From assembly GCA_014859965.1 (NCBI GenBank), contig JACZKQ010000156.1:1-58719 (forward strand): a stretch of DNA of 58,719 nucleotides, in the 5' to 3' direction. A model generated the notes under the pieces. The model had not been told where the DNA came from and ran no database searches. It saw only the letters and a list, made by a program, of their open reading frames with translations. Within the stretch, counting starts at the first letter, position 1. Every line of letters starts with the position of its first letter. Below, piece by piece: positions 1 to 8,521 of this stretch. The translations under genes and the position numbers were made by a program. Origin of the DNA: Phycisphaerae bacterium. Its GTDB lineage: Bacteria; Planctomycetota; Phycisphaerae; Sedimentisphaerales; Anaerohalosphaeraceae.

Positions 1-3000
1 ACGGCACAGGTTCAGATTGATGGCCTGGGCGCCGATATTGGCCAGTTCGACAAACTCCGGCTCAGGCGAAAGGACATTCGGATCGGTCCAGGGATGGTAC
101 ATTAACTCAGTGATGCGCAGGCTCTGCGGGACGGGTCCGACACTGAACACCGCCTCATTGAGGGCGCTCCACAGGCCGCCGCTGCGCGAGCGGGCAATCA
201 CGCGTTTTCCGGCGGTCAGCCTGACAGGGCTGGTGTATCGGATTGCTGCACTCGACACGCCTCCTGTCGAAGTGCTCGGATCGCTCCCGTCGAGTGTGTA
301 ATAAATGGTTCTGCCGGGAGCGGTGATTGTCAGGTCAAAGGGATTGGCGACCTGTCCGCCCTGCCGGTTGAAGGTCGGCGGGGCCGGGGCGTATTGCGAG
401 GCGATCTGGGCATCCATCCATGTCAGGCGATTTGTCAGCCAGTTTTTCATCCAATCAATCTCTGCCTGCCAGGTGGGCGCGATGTACCAGTTGGGCCAGA
501 CATAGACGCCGAGGACGGGCCAGCGGGTGAAGTTGCGTTTCTGGGCTTCGTCAAGGAGGCGCGCGGCAGCGTCCACATCGTGCATCAGGCGGTCAGTTGC
601 GAATTGATTGCGGCGCAGGGCGTACCAACGGTCGGCGTAGCGGAGTTTGAAGGCGGAATCTTCGAAGAGGCGGGGATACCAGGGATAATCTGCGCTCCCG
701 ATGAGGGGGTAGTACCAGCCCTGCGGGGACCAGCCTTCGAGATAGTTCGCGTTGCCCAACGAAAGATTGTAGTCCCAGATGGGGCCCATGTTCAGCTTGC
801 CGCCGCGGTCCTTGTACATGAAGTTGCTGAGGCGGTAGCCGTCGATGTTCTTGGTGAGTTCGACCATGATGTGGACGTCGATCCAGGAGCCGACGTCGAT
901 GTATTCGGCATAGCCATTGACGGGATCCTTAAAGTTGGCGCCATAGAGGGTGTTTTCGAACGTGTTGAAGTATTGCGTAAGCCAGGTCCTCTGCGGCTGG
1001 GTGATCTCGCGTTCCTTGGGTTCGACAAATGCGAGGCGCTGCCCGCGACTGGTCAGAAATCCGGAATCGCCGGGGTCAAGGCGGTCCTTCTTAACAATAT
1101 AACCGCCGCTGACCTCGGGCTCGAAATTGTCTGACGGCTGTATGGAAGCAATGTTCACACGATCGCCGTCACGTTTGATCTTTTCCATAAAGATATAGAC
1201 ACCCACATAGTCAGTCATGGTGACCTTGTCGCCGTTGGTGTTGAGGAACACTTCGACGAATCGCGTGCGCACGGCGTAGCGGCCCATGTCGTTTGACCAC
1301 TTGTAGGAGAGATAATTGCGCATGAGCGACTTGTCCGAATATGGGGCATGGATGATCCAGTCGGATTCTGAGGGCATGGAGAGGATCGAGACGTTTGCAT
1401 CCTCCTTCACGGCGTCCCATGTTTCGAATGCGTACTGCTTCTTGGGAAATTGCAGGGAACTGCTGCCGCGGAGTTTAATGCCTCCCCATCCCGCAAAGTC
1501 GACGGGGCCGGTCACGGCGGCACGGCCGTCGGCTGCGGTGTCAATCACGACAGCGTGGGCGGGCTGTGCGGCGCTTTCGTAGACATACAGACCCTTCGTG
1601 TCGACGATAAAAATCGGAAGATTGGACGTGAAGGCGGCCACGGCGGCGTCTGTGTAGATGTAAGGATGGATTTCAGTCCGCGAAGGGCTATATCCCGGGC
1701 GGAAACAGGCCACCATGAGATTTGTGAATTTCTGAATGCGAATGGGCGACTGGTATGTCGAGCCGTTGGACAGCGTCGGGGCCGTGCCGTTGGTCGTATA
1801 GCGTATGATCGTGTCCTGCATCGGGCAGGTAATGGCGACATCAATGGGACCCGTATAGCAGCCGCCGCGGTGCGACAGTTGGGGCTGGGGGACAAAACCG
1901 TTGAAGGCATTGCGGTTGGGGCCGCCCGGGGTCGGCTGAGCAAAGTAGCGATGGACCCCGGCTTCCAGTCCGTAGGAAACGTCGGCCTTCTGGGGCGGGT
2001 AGCCGAAGTCGCCCGGGGCCAGTTCGAAATCGGCGTAGGCGTGCACGATGGTATCGGCGTCTGGCCCCACCAGAGCGAGGTACTCGCCTCCGTCGGAAAG
2101 CCGGAAGTTGGTGTGCAGAAAACCGAGGTCGTCTACGAAGGGATAGTTGTTCAAATTGTCGGCCAGGGTTTTGCCGGATGCAAACACGACGAGGTAGCGG
2201 CCGCTTTGGATTGTGGTGCCGGCGGGAAAACGCCATTGGTCGAGCTGGTCTGATTTGTCCGTAAGGCACCATCCGCTGAGGTCTACCGTATGGGGCGAAT
2301 TGTTGTAGAGTTCTAACCAGTCCGGGTATTCCGTCGCGCCGTGGACCTTCGTGGAAAGGACTTTGTCGTTGTCAGCGAGCAATTCGTTAATGACGACTAA
2401 TGGTCTTTGGTCGTTCCAGTAATCGGCAAGGGCGGCGAAATCGCTCATGCCGATCTCTTCATCGCCGTCCAGGTCGAGGCATGAGTAACGCGTGGCGGTC
2501 GTTCGGGCCAGCAGCCAGACTTCCTGGTCGGTCAGTTCGCGATCGTAGATGCGAATGTCGTCGAGATTGCCGCCGAAATACCGGACCCGGCCCGGAAAGG
2601 CGCCGATTTGTACGTCATTGGCGGCGGAGGTGTTGATCGACTGCGAAAGGAACGCGGTGAAAGTATCGCGCCGGCCGTCGACGTAGAGGCGGATCGCGTC
2701 GGTGGTTGTTCCGTCGGAGACGACCGCCACGTGATGCCACTGGTTGTCGGCCAGAAAGGTCGAACCGATGACAAAGCCGCCCCCCACTTCGACTCGCAGA
2801 AGGCCTGCGGGCTCCACGACAACGTTCCATCGGCCGCCCGTCACGTCCAGGCCCCACGAGAGGATCTCGCCATTGACTTCGGGCGTGCGTATCCAGGCCG
2901 TGCAGGTGCGCGGGTTCGAGCCGGTGATGCCCTTCCAGCCGGTAATGACGACGTGATCGTCGACGCCGTCAAGGTGCAGGGCGCCGTCAATCCGGCCGCC

Positions 3001-3282
3001 GAAGGGGTTCCAGGAGGGCTGGCCGACCAGGTCGCCATGCCGGTTAAGACCGGAGGCGTCGGCGGCAGTGGTTTCGATGGTTTCGTCGAGTTTCCAGCGG
3101 GCGGCGAGGTTTTGTTCAGTGCAGGCGGCGGGTGAAAACCAGTTGTCGGCCAGGACGAGGAGGTCCTGAAAGTCCACTCGGCAGTCGCCGGTGAAATCAC
3201 CCACCATGAAGCATGCATGGACGGGTGCAGCGAGGGCGAAGACGGCGAGACAGAGGCATATGCAATGCAGTTTTGGGGCCAC
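1..3282 (-). CDS. Secreted CotH-kinase / lamin-tail / LamG exoprotein (3' end outside window)
   Basis: The coding strand is minus and the frame stays open to the left edge, so the C-terminus is missing (about 1094 codons visible). The start is GTG at 3282: the same frame has a TGA just upstream, GGAGAAG lies 7 nt before it, and the first 22 residues form a signal peptide (APKLHCICLCLAVFALAAP, then VHA). Order seen: dockerin-like EF-hand (VGDFTGDCRVDFQDLLVLAD), a LamG/concanavalin-like domain (about residues 60-225), a second EF-hand (DLDGDEEIGMSDFAALADYW), a lamin-tail domain (VVINELLADNDK), a chitobiase-C-like module, a CotH-kinase domain (IKLRGSSSLQFPKKQYAFET; GVYIFMEKIKRDGDRVNIA), a second chitobiase-like module and the beginning of another lamin-tail domain. 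The protein is inferred to be extracellular or surface-bound. The substrate of the CotH domain is unknown. Confidence 0.85.
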   Translation of the reverse strand, partial: MAPKLHCICLCLAVFALAAPVHACFMVGDFTGDCRVDFQDLLVLADNWFSPAACTEQNLAARWKLDETIETTAADASGLNRHGDLVGQPSWNPFGGRIDGALHLDGVDDHVVITGWKGITGSNPRTCTAWIRTPEVNGEILSWGLDVTGGRWNVVVEPAGLLRVEVGGGFVIGSTFLADNQWHHVAVVSDGTTTDAIRLYVDGRRDTFTAFLSQSINTSAANDVQIGAFPGRVRYFGGNLDDIRIYDRELTDQEVWLLARTTATRYSCLDLDGDEEIGMSDFAALADYWNDQRPLVVINELLADNDKVLSTKVHGATEYPDWLELYNNSPHTVDLSGWCLTDKSDQLDQWRFPAGTTIQSGRYLVVFASGKTLADNLNNYPFVDDLGFLHTNFRLSDGGEYLALVGPDADTIVHAYADFELAPGDFGYPPQKADVSYGLEAGVHRYFAQPTPGGPNRNAFNGFVPQPQLSHRGGCYTGPIDVAITCPMQDTIIRYTTNGTAPTLSNGSTYQSPIRIQKFTNLMVACFRPGYSPSRTEIHPYIYTDAAVAAFTSNLPIFIVDTKGLYVYESAAQPAHAVVIDTAADGRAAVTGPVDFAGWGGIKLRGSSSLQFPKKQYAFETWDAVKEDANVSILSMPSESDWIIHAPYSDKSLMRNYLSYKWSNDMGRYAVRTRFVEVFLNTNGDKVTMTDYVGVYIFMEKIKRDGDRVNIASIQPSDNFEPEVSGGYIVKKDRLDPGDSGFLTSRGQRLAFVEPKEREITQPQRTWLTQYFNTFENTLYGANFKDPVNGYAEYIDVGSWIDVHIMVELTKNIDGYRLSNFMYKDRGGKLNMGPIWDYNLSLGNANYLEGWSPQGWYYPLIGSADYPWYPRLFEDSAFKLRYADRWYALRRNQFATDRLMHDVDAAARLLDEAQKRNFTRWPVLGVYVWPNWYIAPTWQAEIDWMKNWLTNRLTWMDAQIASQYAPAPPTFNRQGGQVANPFDLTITAPGRTIYYTLDGSDPSTSTGGVSSAAIRYTSPVRLTAGKRVIARSRSGGLWSALNEAVFSVGPVPQSLRITELMYHPWTDPNVLSPEPEFVELANIGAQAINLNLCR

Positions 3283-3342
3283 TTTTCATCTTCTCCATAC
3301 CAGAATGTTCGGTTCGTGTGGATCCGGACCACCAAGCATGCG

Positions 3343-3372
3343 AGTATAGCAGAAAACGTGCTATTTTGCACC
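3343..3372 (-). promoter_or_regulatory. Possible promoter of the left-edge exoprotein gene
   Basis: On the minus strand a -10-like TATACT lies at 3348-3343. A weak GTGCAA sits 17 nt upstream at the expected -35 place. Only the -10 is a good match, so this is tentative. The hairpin just after the upstream gene's stop (GCCG-CCGAA-CGGC) has no U-tract, so the gene could instead be read through from its neighbour. Confidence 0.3.
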
Positions 3373-3413
3373 AATAAAAGCTGCGGGCGAATTACGGATT
3401 TGCCGTTCGGCGG

Positions 3414-4529
3414 CTAACGGGCCGCGCGGAAGCCCATAATGCTGCTTTCCTTGATCGGCAACTGGGTGGCGCCCGTAACGGCGTCGCAGGCGATGGGGAG
3501 GGCCATCCAGGAGCCGCCGCGGACCATGCGGAAGCCGTCGAGGCCTGCGTGGTGGGAGGTGGCGTACCAGTCGGCGGTCCACTCGGCGACGTTGCCGGCG
3601 AGGTCGCAGAGGCCGTACGGGCTGTTGAAGCGGGCGAAACTGCCCACAGGGGCGGTGTATTCGAAGCCGTCGTCGGGGCCGTCGAAATTGCAGCGGTATA
3701 CGCCGCCGGCGTCGGGGGCATCGTCGCCCCAGGGGTATTTGCGGCCGGGCAGCGGATTGGGGACCTTGCGGGACAGGTCACCGTCAAGGAAGAGGCCGCC
3801 GCGAACGGCTTTTTCCCACTCTGCTTCGGTGGGGAGCCTGAGGCCGCACCAGTCCATGAAGGCGATGGCGTCGTACCACGAAACGCCGGTGACGGGGTAG
3901 TTGCCGCGGCCGGGGACGGCGGCGTAGGTAAAGGCGCCCGGTTCGCCGCTGCGGATGATGCCGCATCGCTGGGGGTTCGCCATTCGCTCGGTCCAGCCGC
4001 CGCCGGCACGGGCGGTCTCGTTGAGGTAGTCGACATACATCGCTACGGTTGTCTCGCAGCGGGCGACGTGAAACAGCGGTAAATCGGAAACGGCGCGACG
4101 GGTCGTTGTTTCGTCATGGCCGCCGCCGGGGATGCTCTTCATTTCGAAGCGGCCTGCGGGGATGGCGGCCATCGGGATGCCGCGAACCTTGACACGAAGG
4201 TCTGCGACGTCAGCAGGCAGCATCTTCTGCGTGCCCCACCATACGCACGACTTGCGGCCCGGCTTCTCGACGAGGTCGACGTCGCCCCGCAGGAACTGAG
4301 GATTGAGGCGCCGCCATGTTTGGCCGCCGTCGGTGGTGCAGCGGACGAACACATAGACCGGATGCGCTGCGGATACGGCGGCGGCGTTCAGGTCGTATTC
4401 AATGGCGACTCGCAGGCCGGCCAGTTCGGTGGGGTCGCTAAGGATCTCGACGTTGGAGATGTCGGCCCATTGGGCAAAGGCGTGGCTGCAGCAAGCCAGT
4501 AAAACGATCCATTGGAGGGCACGCACCAT
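3414..4529 (-). CDS. Secreted SUMF1/FGE-fold protein, probably not an active formylglycine generator
   Basis: 371 aa with a signal peptide (MVRALQWIVLLACCSHAFAQ). An N-terminal beta-rich segment (about 25-115) precedes a formylglycine-generating-enzyme-sulfatase (SUMF1) domain at about 120-371. Family motifs are clear: YPVTGVSWYDAIAFMDWCG, RLPTEAEWEKAVRGG, SPYGLCDLAGNVAEWTADWY, RMVRGGSW and the terminal GFRAAR. True FGEs carry two active-site cysteines in the GGSW-x-C-x4-C element. Here the first is Ala343 (GGSWMALPIAC) and only Cys348 remains, and there is no sulfatase gene nearby. The call is therefore a SUMF1-fold protein of unknown role, perhaps ligand binding. It follows the oxidoreductase at 4568-5899 by 38 nt and is probably in the same operon. 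Confidence 0.88.
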   Translation of the reverse strand: MVRALQWIVLLACCSHAFAQWADISNVEILSDPTELAGLRVAIEYDLNAAAVSAAHPVYVFVRCTTDGGQTWRRLNPQFLRGDVDLVEKPGRKSCVWWGTQKMLPADVADLRVKVRGIPMAAIPAGRFEMKSIPGGGHDETTTRRAVSDLPLFHVARCETTVAMYVDYLNETARAGGGWTERMANPQRCGIIRSGEPGAFTYAAVPGRGNYPVTGVSWYDAIAFMDWCGLRLPTEAEWEKAVRGGLFLDGDLSRKVPNPLPGRKYPWGDDAPDAGGVYRCNFDGPDDGFEYTAPVGSFARFNSPYGLCDLAGNVAEWTADWYATSHHAGLDGFRMVRGGSWMALPIACDAVTGATQLPIKESSIMGFRAAR

Positions 4530-4567
4530 CGGTATTTCCTTACGACATTATAATGAATTGGAACGCA

Positions 4568-5899
4568 TTAGACTTCCTCGGCTACGATCCAGGGGCTGCG
4601 GTATTGGCGTTTGAGGTGCTTGTTGGCATCGGGGTCGCCTGCGAAGGATTCGGTGTCGGCATCCCAGGTCAATTTTCGGTTGTTCACACGGCAGGAGATG
4701 TTGGCCATGTGACAGAGCATTGCGGAGTAGTGGCCCTGCTCGGCGCCGGCGTTGGCGGGTTTGCGGGTGCGGACGCAGTCGATGAAGTTGTCCTGGTGCT
4801 CTTTGTCGGCCTGGCGTCCGTACTCGGAACGGGCGAGTTCGCCGTTGGAATCGTAGGCCTGCCAGCCGCCGCCGTGGCGGCCGACGTAGACAAAGCCCTT
4901 CGTGCCGCAGACTTCGATCTTTGTACTGCTGAAGGGCCAGTCGGGGAACTTGTCCGAATCGCGGACGATGCCGGGCGTTTTCTTCATCCAGGGCGTCCAG
5001 AGGGCGGCTTCCATCATGAGGGTGAGCGGTCCGTATTCGAAGGTGGCGATCTGGGTGTCGGGGCAGTCGCGGCCATCGGTGAGGGCGTTGACGCCGCCGG
5101 CGCAGGAGACGCTTTTCGGGTATGCCGGGTCGCCCAGCAGGAAGCGGGCAAGGTCCATCTGGTGGACGGCGTCGCCGGCAATGGGGCCGGCGCTGTACTC
5201 GTAGTAATTGAGCCAGCGGCGGCTCGGGTTATAGGGCAGTTTGGCGGCCGGGCCGCACCAGAGGTCGTAGTCGAGGCCTTCGGGCGACTGCTGGTCGGGG
5301 GCAGCCCCCACCTTGGCGTGCTGCATCATGTTGAAGACGCGGACGAGATAGACGTCGCCGATGGCGCCGGAGCGGATGTAGTCGGCGACCTGGGCCATGT
5401 AGGGTGCGCTTCGGGACTGCGTGTCGACCTGGATGATGCGCTGGTACTTGCGGGCGGCGGCGATCATCTGACGGCCCTCATATGGGTTGTGCGACATGGG
5501 CTTTTCGACGAAAACGTCTTTGCCCGCCTGGCAGGCCATGATCGTGCCGAGTCCATGCCAGTGGTCGGGCGTGGCGTTGATAAGGACGTCGACGGATTTG
5601 TCGTCGAGCACCTTGCGGAAATCCTGCACCATTTTCGGCTGGCGGTCCTGGAGGTCGCCGACCGATTCGCGAACCCTTGCGAACCGCCGCGAGTCTACGT
5701 CGCACAGCCAAGCGATCTCGGCATCGCTGCGGCGGGCGAAGGCTTCGGCGAGGTAGGTGCCGCGGCCGCCGAGACCCATGACGCCGATGACGATGCGGTC
5801 GTTGGCGCCGCGGACGCGGGCGCTGGGCAGGACGGACCAGGCGGCGGCCGTGCCAAGGGAGGTCCGGAGGAAATCCCTGCGATTCACATTATTGGTCAT
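4568..5899 (-). CDS. Tat-secreted Gfo/Idh/MocA family oxidoreductase
   Basis: 443 aa. It starts with a twin-arginine signal (NRRDFLRTSLGTAAAWSVL), implying export of a folded, cofactor-loaded protein. The Rossmann fold follows (IVIGVMGLGGRGTYLAEAFA), then the family signature around the catalytic region (INATPDHWHGLGTIMACQAG, DVFVEKPMSHNPYEGRQM) and a C-terminal alpha/beta domain with DYDLWCGPAAKLPYNPSRRW. These enzymes use a tightly bound NAD(P) to oxidise or rearrange sugar derivatives; the substrate cannot be read from sequence. It lies 10 nt downstream of the nitrilase-fold gene and upstream of the SUMF1-fold gene, all on the minus strand, so this is a likely operon. A second relative is encoded at 8522-9970. 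Confidence 0.92.
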   Translation of the reverse strand: MTNNVNRRDFLRTSLGTAAAWSVLPSARVRGANDRIVIGVMGLGGRGTYLAEAFARRSDAEIAWLCDVDSRRFARVRESVGDLQDRQPKMVQDFRKVLDDKSVDVLINATPDHWHGLGTIMACQAGKDVFVEKPMSHNPYEGRQMIAAARKYQRIIQVDTQSRSAPYMAQVADYIRSGAIGDVYLVRVFNMMQHAKVGAAPDQQSPEGLDYDLWCGPAAKLPYNPSRRWLNYYEYSAGPIAGDAVHQMDLARFLLGDPAYPKSVSCAGGVNALTDGRDCPDTQIATFEYGPLTLMMEAALWTPWMKKTPGIVRDSDKFPDWPFSSTKIEVCGTKGFVYVGRHGGGWQAYDSNGELARSEYGRQADKEHQDNFIDCVRTRKPANAGAEQGHYSAMLCHMANISCRVNNRKLTWDADTESFAGDPDANKHLKRQYRSPWIVAEEV

Positions 5900-5909
5900 G
5901 GCGTGCTCC

Positions 5910-7001
5910 TTATTTCGGATTGAAGTGTTTGTTCCGGTAGTCGGTGGCGCGGTCGAAGTAGTCGTCCAGCAATTCGATGTCGAATTCTCGCGCCAGGGCT
6001 TTGGCGGTAAGGCCGTCGGTGTTCGAGGAGATCAAGACCGAGCCGAGGTGGCCCGGGTCGGTGATCGTCACGCGGGGGCCGTATTTTTCCTTGAGGCTGC
6101 GGAGGCGGCCCCAGTTGTAATCGAGGTGGGCCAGGCAGGTGTCCAGGTTGACCGTGGCGACGGTGTAGTCGAAGTAGTTGGTGCTTGAGGCAATACGCTC
6201 GCCGAGGGGGTTGTAGATTTCGCTGGGGAGGCCTGAGACCGCGCCGACGAAATGGCAGCGGCAGGAGTAGGCCCAGTAGGCCTGCATGAGTCCGCCGTGA
6301 TAGACGGAGCTGAAGATCATGAGGTCGGGTTTGGCTTTGGCGTAGCGGAGGCGGAGCTCGTCGAAGTTCAGATCAAAGCAGATGGCAAAGCCCACGCGGC
6401 CGAAGTCACAGTCGGCGACGCAGATTTCCGGACCGGGCAGAATGGCGCCGTCAATCTCGCCGATTGTGGGGTAGTTCTTGTCGTAGGTGGCGGCGACGGC
6501 GCCGTTTCGGTCGAGCAGGACGCTGGAGTTTCGCCAGGTACCGTCGGCGGCCGCGCGTTTGGCGGAGTAGACAATGTAGCAGCGGTTGTCTTTGGCGACG
6601 GATGCGAAGAAGTCCCGCACTTGGTCCTTTCGGACGCCGTAGTATTCCAGCACCTTGTCCTGCGAAAGGCCGCTGGGCCGGTCGCATACCTCAGGCAGCA
6701 CAATCAGATCCGGCTTGTCGGGGAGGACCTGGGCGAGGCGGCCTTTCCAGTGGCCGATCATGCGGTTGACGATTGCCTGAGGCGCGGTATCGGCCGGGAC
6801 CGCAAGAGGCCGCGAACCGAGGGCAGCTATGGTGACGTGCCGGCCGGGTTTGACTGCGACAGTTGCGGGTTCTTTCCGTATGGCCGCGGTCTGTTCTTCA
6901 GCCGCAGCCGATCTGGCCTGGACGGACAGAAGCAGAATACCGCAGAGCAACACCACAGAACGCAAACGCCCCGTGAAAGCTGGTACGATGGAAAATTTCA
7001 T
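5910..7001 (-). CDS. Secreted nitrilase-superfamily carbon-nitrogen hydrolase
   Basis: 363 aa with an N-terminal signal segment (VVLLCGILLLSVQARSAAA). The catalytic Glu-Lys-Cys triad of the nitrilase superfamily is visible: Glu104 in LIVLPEVCD, Lys175 in YDKNYPT and Cys208 in VGFAICFDLNFDELR. Members hydrolyse amides, nitriles or carbamoyl groups; the substrate is not predictable here. A secreted form is less common than the cytosolic ones and fits the surrounding exported sugar-processing genes. The start ATG at 7001 has a good site (CGGAGG, 5 nt spacer). It is first in a minus-strand run (7001 down to 3414) and is served by a strong promoter at 7077-7105. Confidence 0.88.
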   Translation of the reverse strand: MKFSIVPAFTGRLRSVVLLCGILLLSVQARSAAAEEQTAAIRKEPATVAVKPGRHVTIAALGSRPLAVPADTAPQAIVNRMIGHWKGRLAQVLPDKPDLIVLPEVCDRPSGLSQDKVLEYYGVRKDQVRDFFASVAKDNRCYIVYSAKRAAADGTWRNSSVLLDRNGAVAATYDKNYPTIGEIDGAILPGPEICVADCDFGRVGFAICFDLNFDELRLRYAKAKPDLMIFSSVYHGGLMQAYWAYSCRCHFVGAVSGLPSEIYNPLGERIASSTNYFDYTVATVNLDTCLAHLDYNWGRLRSLKEKYGPRVTITDPGHLGSVLISSNTDGLTAKALAREFDIELLDDYFDRATDYRNKHFNPK

Positions 7002-7076
7002 ATTTGCCTCCGACTGACTGACGACCTGCCTCTTAGGATAATCCGGGCTACCGCAAATACCACTTCTTCACGCCCT

Positions 7077-7105
7077 ATCATATCCGAAGGCAAATGATTT
7101 GTCAA
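7077..7105 (-). promoter_or_regulatory. Sigma-70-type promoter of the nitrilase/oxidoreductase operon
   Basis: Read on the minus strand, TTGACA (7105-7100) is followed by exactly 17 nt and TATGAT (7082-7077): -35 6/6 and -10 5/6. The predicted start is near 7070, giving a leader of about 70 nt before the ATG at 7001. The -35 box shares five base pairs with the -35 box of the divergent promoter at 7099-7127. Confidence 0.72.
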
Positions 7106-7127
7106 AACCTGGGGCGGGATGTATAAT
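7099..7127 (+). promoter_or_regulatory. Sigma-70-type promoter giving a probably leaderless mRNA
   Basis: TTGTCA (7099-7104), 17 nt spacer, TATAAT (7122-7127): -35 5/6 and -10 6/6. The expected start is 7134-7135, which is the A of the ATG at 7135, so the transcript would have little or no 5' leader. No Shine-Dalgarno sequence precedes that ATG, which agrees with leaderless translation. Confidence 0.72.
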
Positions 7128-7134
7128 AGTCGAG

Positions 7135-8508
7135 ATGAGCATCCGCTTTGCGAGCAGTGTTTGCGCGATTGTGATTGCCGTCTGGCCGGGGCGATGCCAG
7201 GCGTCCGCCGCCCCCGTTGCCGGCGGGGATGGGCCCATTTATTTCGATCTGAACGATGCGGGGGATACGATGGACCCTGGAACCCTGGTTGTGCCGTGGA
7301 AGACCGTCCATCTCGACAAAGATTACGGCGGGCGGTGGGTGGTTGCGGGCGATATCGACGGGGATGGGCAGGTGGAAATCGTCAGCGCCGAGAACTTCAA
7401 CGCCGGCGACGTTCACCATACCAGCGCGGTGGCCGCTCAGCGGCTGGACGGGACGGTCCTGTGGACCTGGGGCGATGCGGCGATTGGGCGCAAGGAGTGG
7501 CACCACGACGTAGCTTGTCAGATTTACGATCTGGACCAGGACGGCAGGAATGAAGTCATTGTCGCCACAAAGGGCTTTCTGGTGCGGCTGGACGGTCGTA
7601 CCGGCAATGAGATCCGCCGGATACCCATTGAGGATGAGGCCACGGATTGTATCGTGATCTGCAACCTGCGCGGGACCGCCCGGCCGCAGGACATTCTCGT
7701 CAAGGACCGCTACCGCCGCATCTGGGCGTACAATCACTGGGGCAACCTGCTTTGGACGGTACAGGACCCCGGCGGCTTTCGAACAGCGCATCAGCCGGTG
7801 CCGGTTGACATCGACGGCGATGGACGCGACGAGATCATGGCGGGCTATGCGATGCTCAACCACGACGGGTCGGTGCGGTGGGTATACAAGTCAGAGACGG
7901 TCGACCAGGGCCGCGGGCATCTGGATTGCGTGCGGGTGTTGCGCCAAGGGGAACGACCGCGGGATTGGCGGCTGGTGCTGACCTGCTGCGGGGCGAACAA
8001 TATCGCCGTAGTCGACGGCGAGGGACGTATCCTGTGGGAAAAGGCGGGGTATCACTTCGAATCGATCGACGTGGGGCGCATTTTCGCGGATGAGGCCGGG
8101 CCGCAGATTCTCGTCGATATCGATCATCAGCCGTTCGGCAAGTGCCCTATGTGGGTCATGAACGAACAGGGCGTGCTTCTGGCTCGCATCACAACCGATT
8201 ACAGCCGCCACCATGTGCTTGTGGACTGGACGGGTGACGGGCTGGATGAGGTCGTCGTGGCCTATAACGGAGCGGTGTATAATAATGCCGGCCGTCGCAT
8301 TGCGACATTGGCCGTGCCCGACAACGAAGTCAGCGCAAAAGATCCTGTCGAACAGCGCAGCATCTTGACAGGTGACATGGACGGCGACGGCGTGCGGGAT
8401 GTCCTCATGACGACCAATACAGCCGTTTACATCTATCGAAATGTCCAAGGCGCAAAACCGAACGAAAAGGCCCCGCTCGGCACGGGCCTCAATGTAACGC
8501 TCTATTGA
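7135..8508 (+). CDS. Secreted FG-GAP/VCBS beta-propeller protein
   Basis: 457 aa from the ATG at 7135; an in-frame TTG at 7099 is rejected because it lies in the -35 box. Signal peptide MSIRFASSVCAIVIAVWPG, then repeated blades carrying calcium-binding loops: DIDGDGQVE, DLDQDGRNE, DIDGDGRDE, DWTGDGLDE and DMDGDGVRD. Such propellers occur in integrin-like proteins and in PL11-type rhamnogalacturonan lyases. This one has the propeller only and lacks the PL11 C-terminal signature seen in the gene at 42671, so binding or a lyase-like role are both possible. It is followed after 13 nt by the oxidoreductase at 8522 and probably co-transcribed with it. Confidence 0.85.
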   Translation: MSIRFASSVCAIVIAVWPGRCQASAAPVAGGDGPIYFDLNDAGDTMDPGTLVVPWKTVHLDKDYGGRWVVAGDIDGDGQVEIVSAENFNAGDVHHTSAVAAQRLDGTVLWTWGDAAIGRKEWHHDVACQIYDLDQDGRNEVIVATKGFLVRLDGRTGNEIRRIPIEDEATDCIVICNLRGTARPQDILVKDRYRRIWAYNHWGNLLWTVQDPGGFRTAHQPVPVDIDGDGRDEIMAGYAMLNHDGSVRWVYKSETVDQGRGHLDCVRVLRQGERPRDWRLVLTCCGANNIAVVDGEGRILWEKAGYHFESIDVGRIFADEAGPQILVDIDHQPFGKCPMWVMNEQGVLLARITTDYSRHHVLVDWTGDGLDEVVVAYNGAVYNNAGRRIATLAVPDNEVSAKDPVEQRSILTGDMDGDGVRDVLMTTNTAVYIYRNVQGAKPNEKAPLGTGLNVTLY

Positions 8509-8521
8509 ACCGAGGTGCAGT

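Noticed and set aside
394..1134. 246-codon + strand frame in the left-edge region
   Set aside because: It is antisense to the CotH/LamG exoprotein frame, which has a signal peptide and recognisable domains throughout.
4553..5923. Long + strand open frame antisense to the first oxidoreductase gene
   Set aside because: It is a high-GC shadow: low-complexity Val/Gly/Ala-rich translation with no motif, whereas the minus strand encodes a complete Gfo/Idh/MocA protein.
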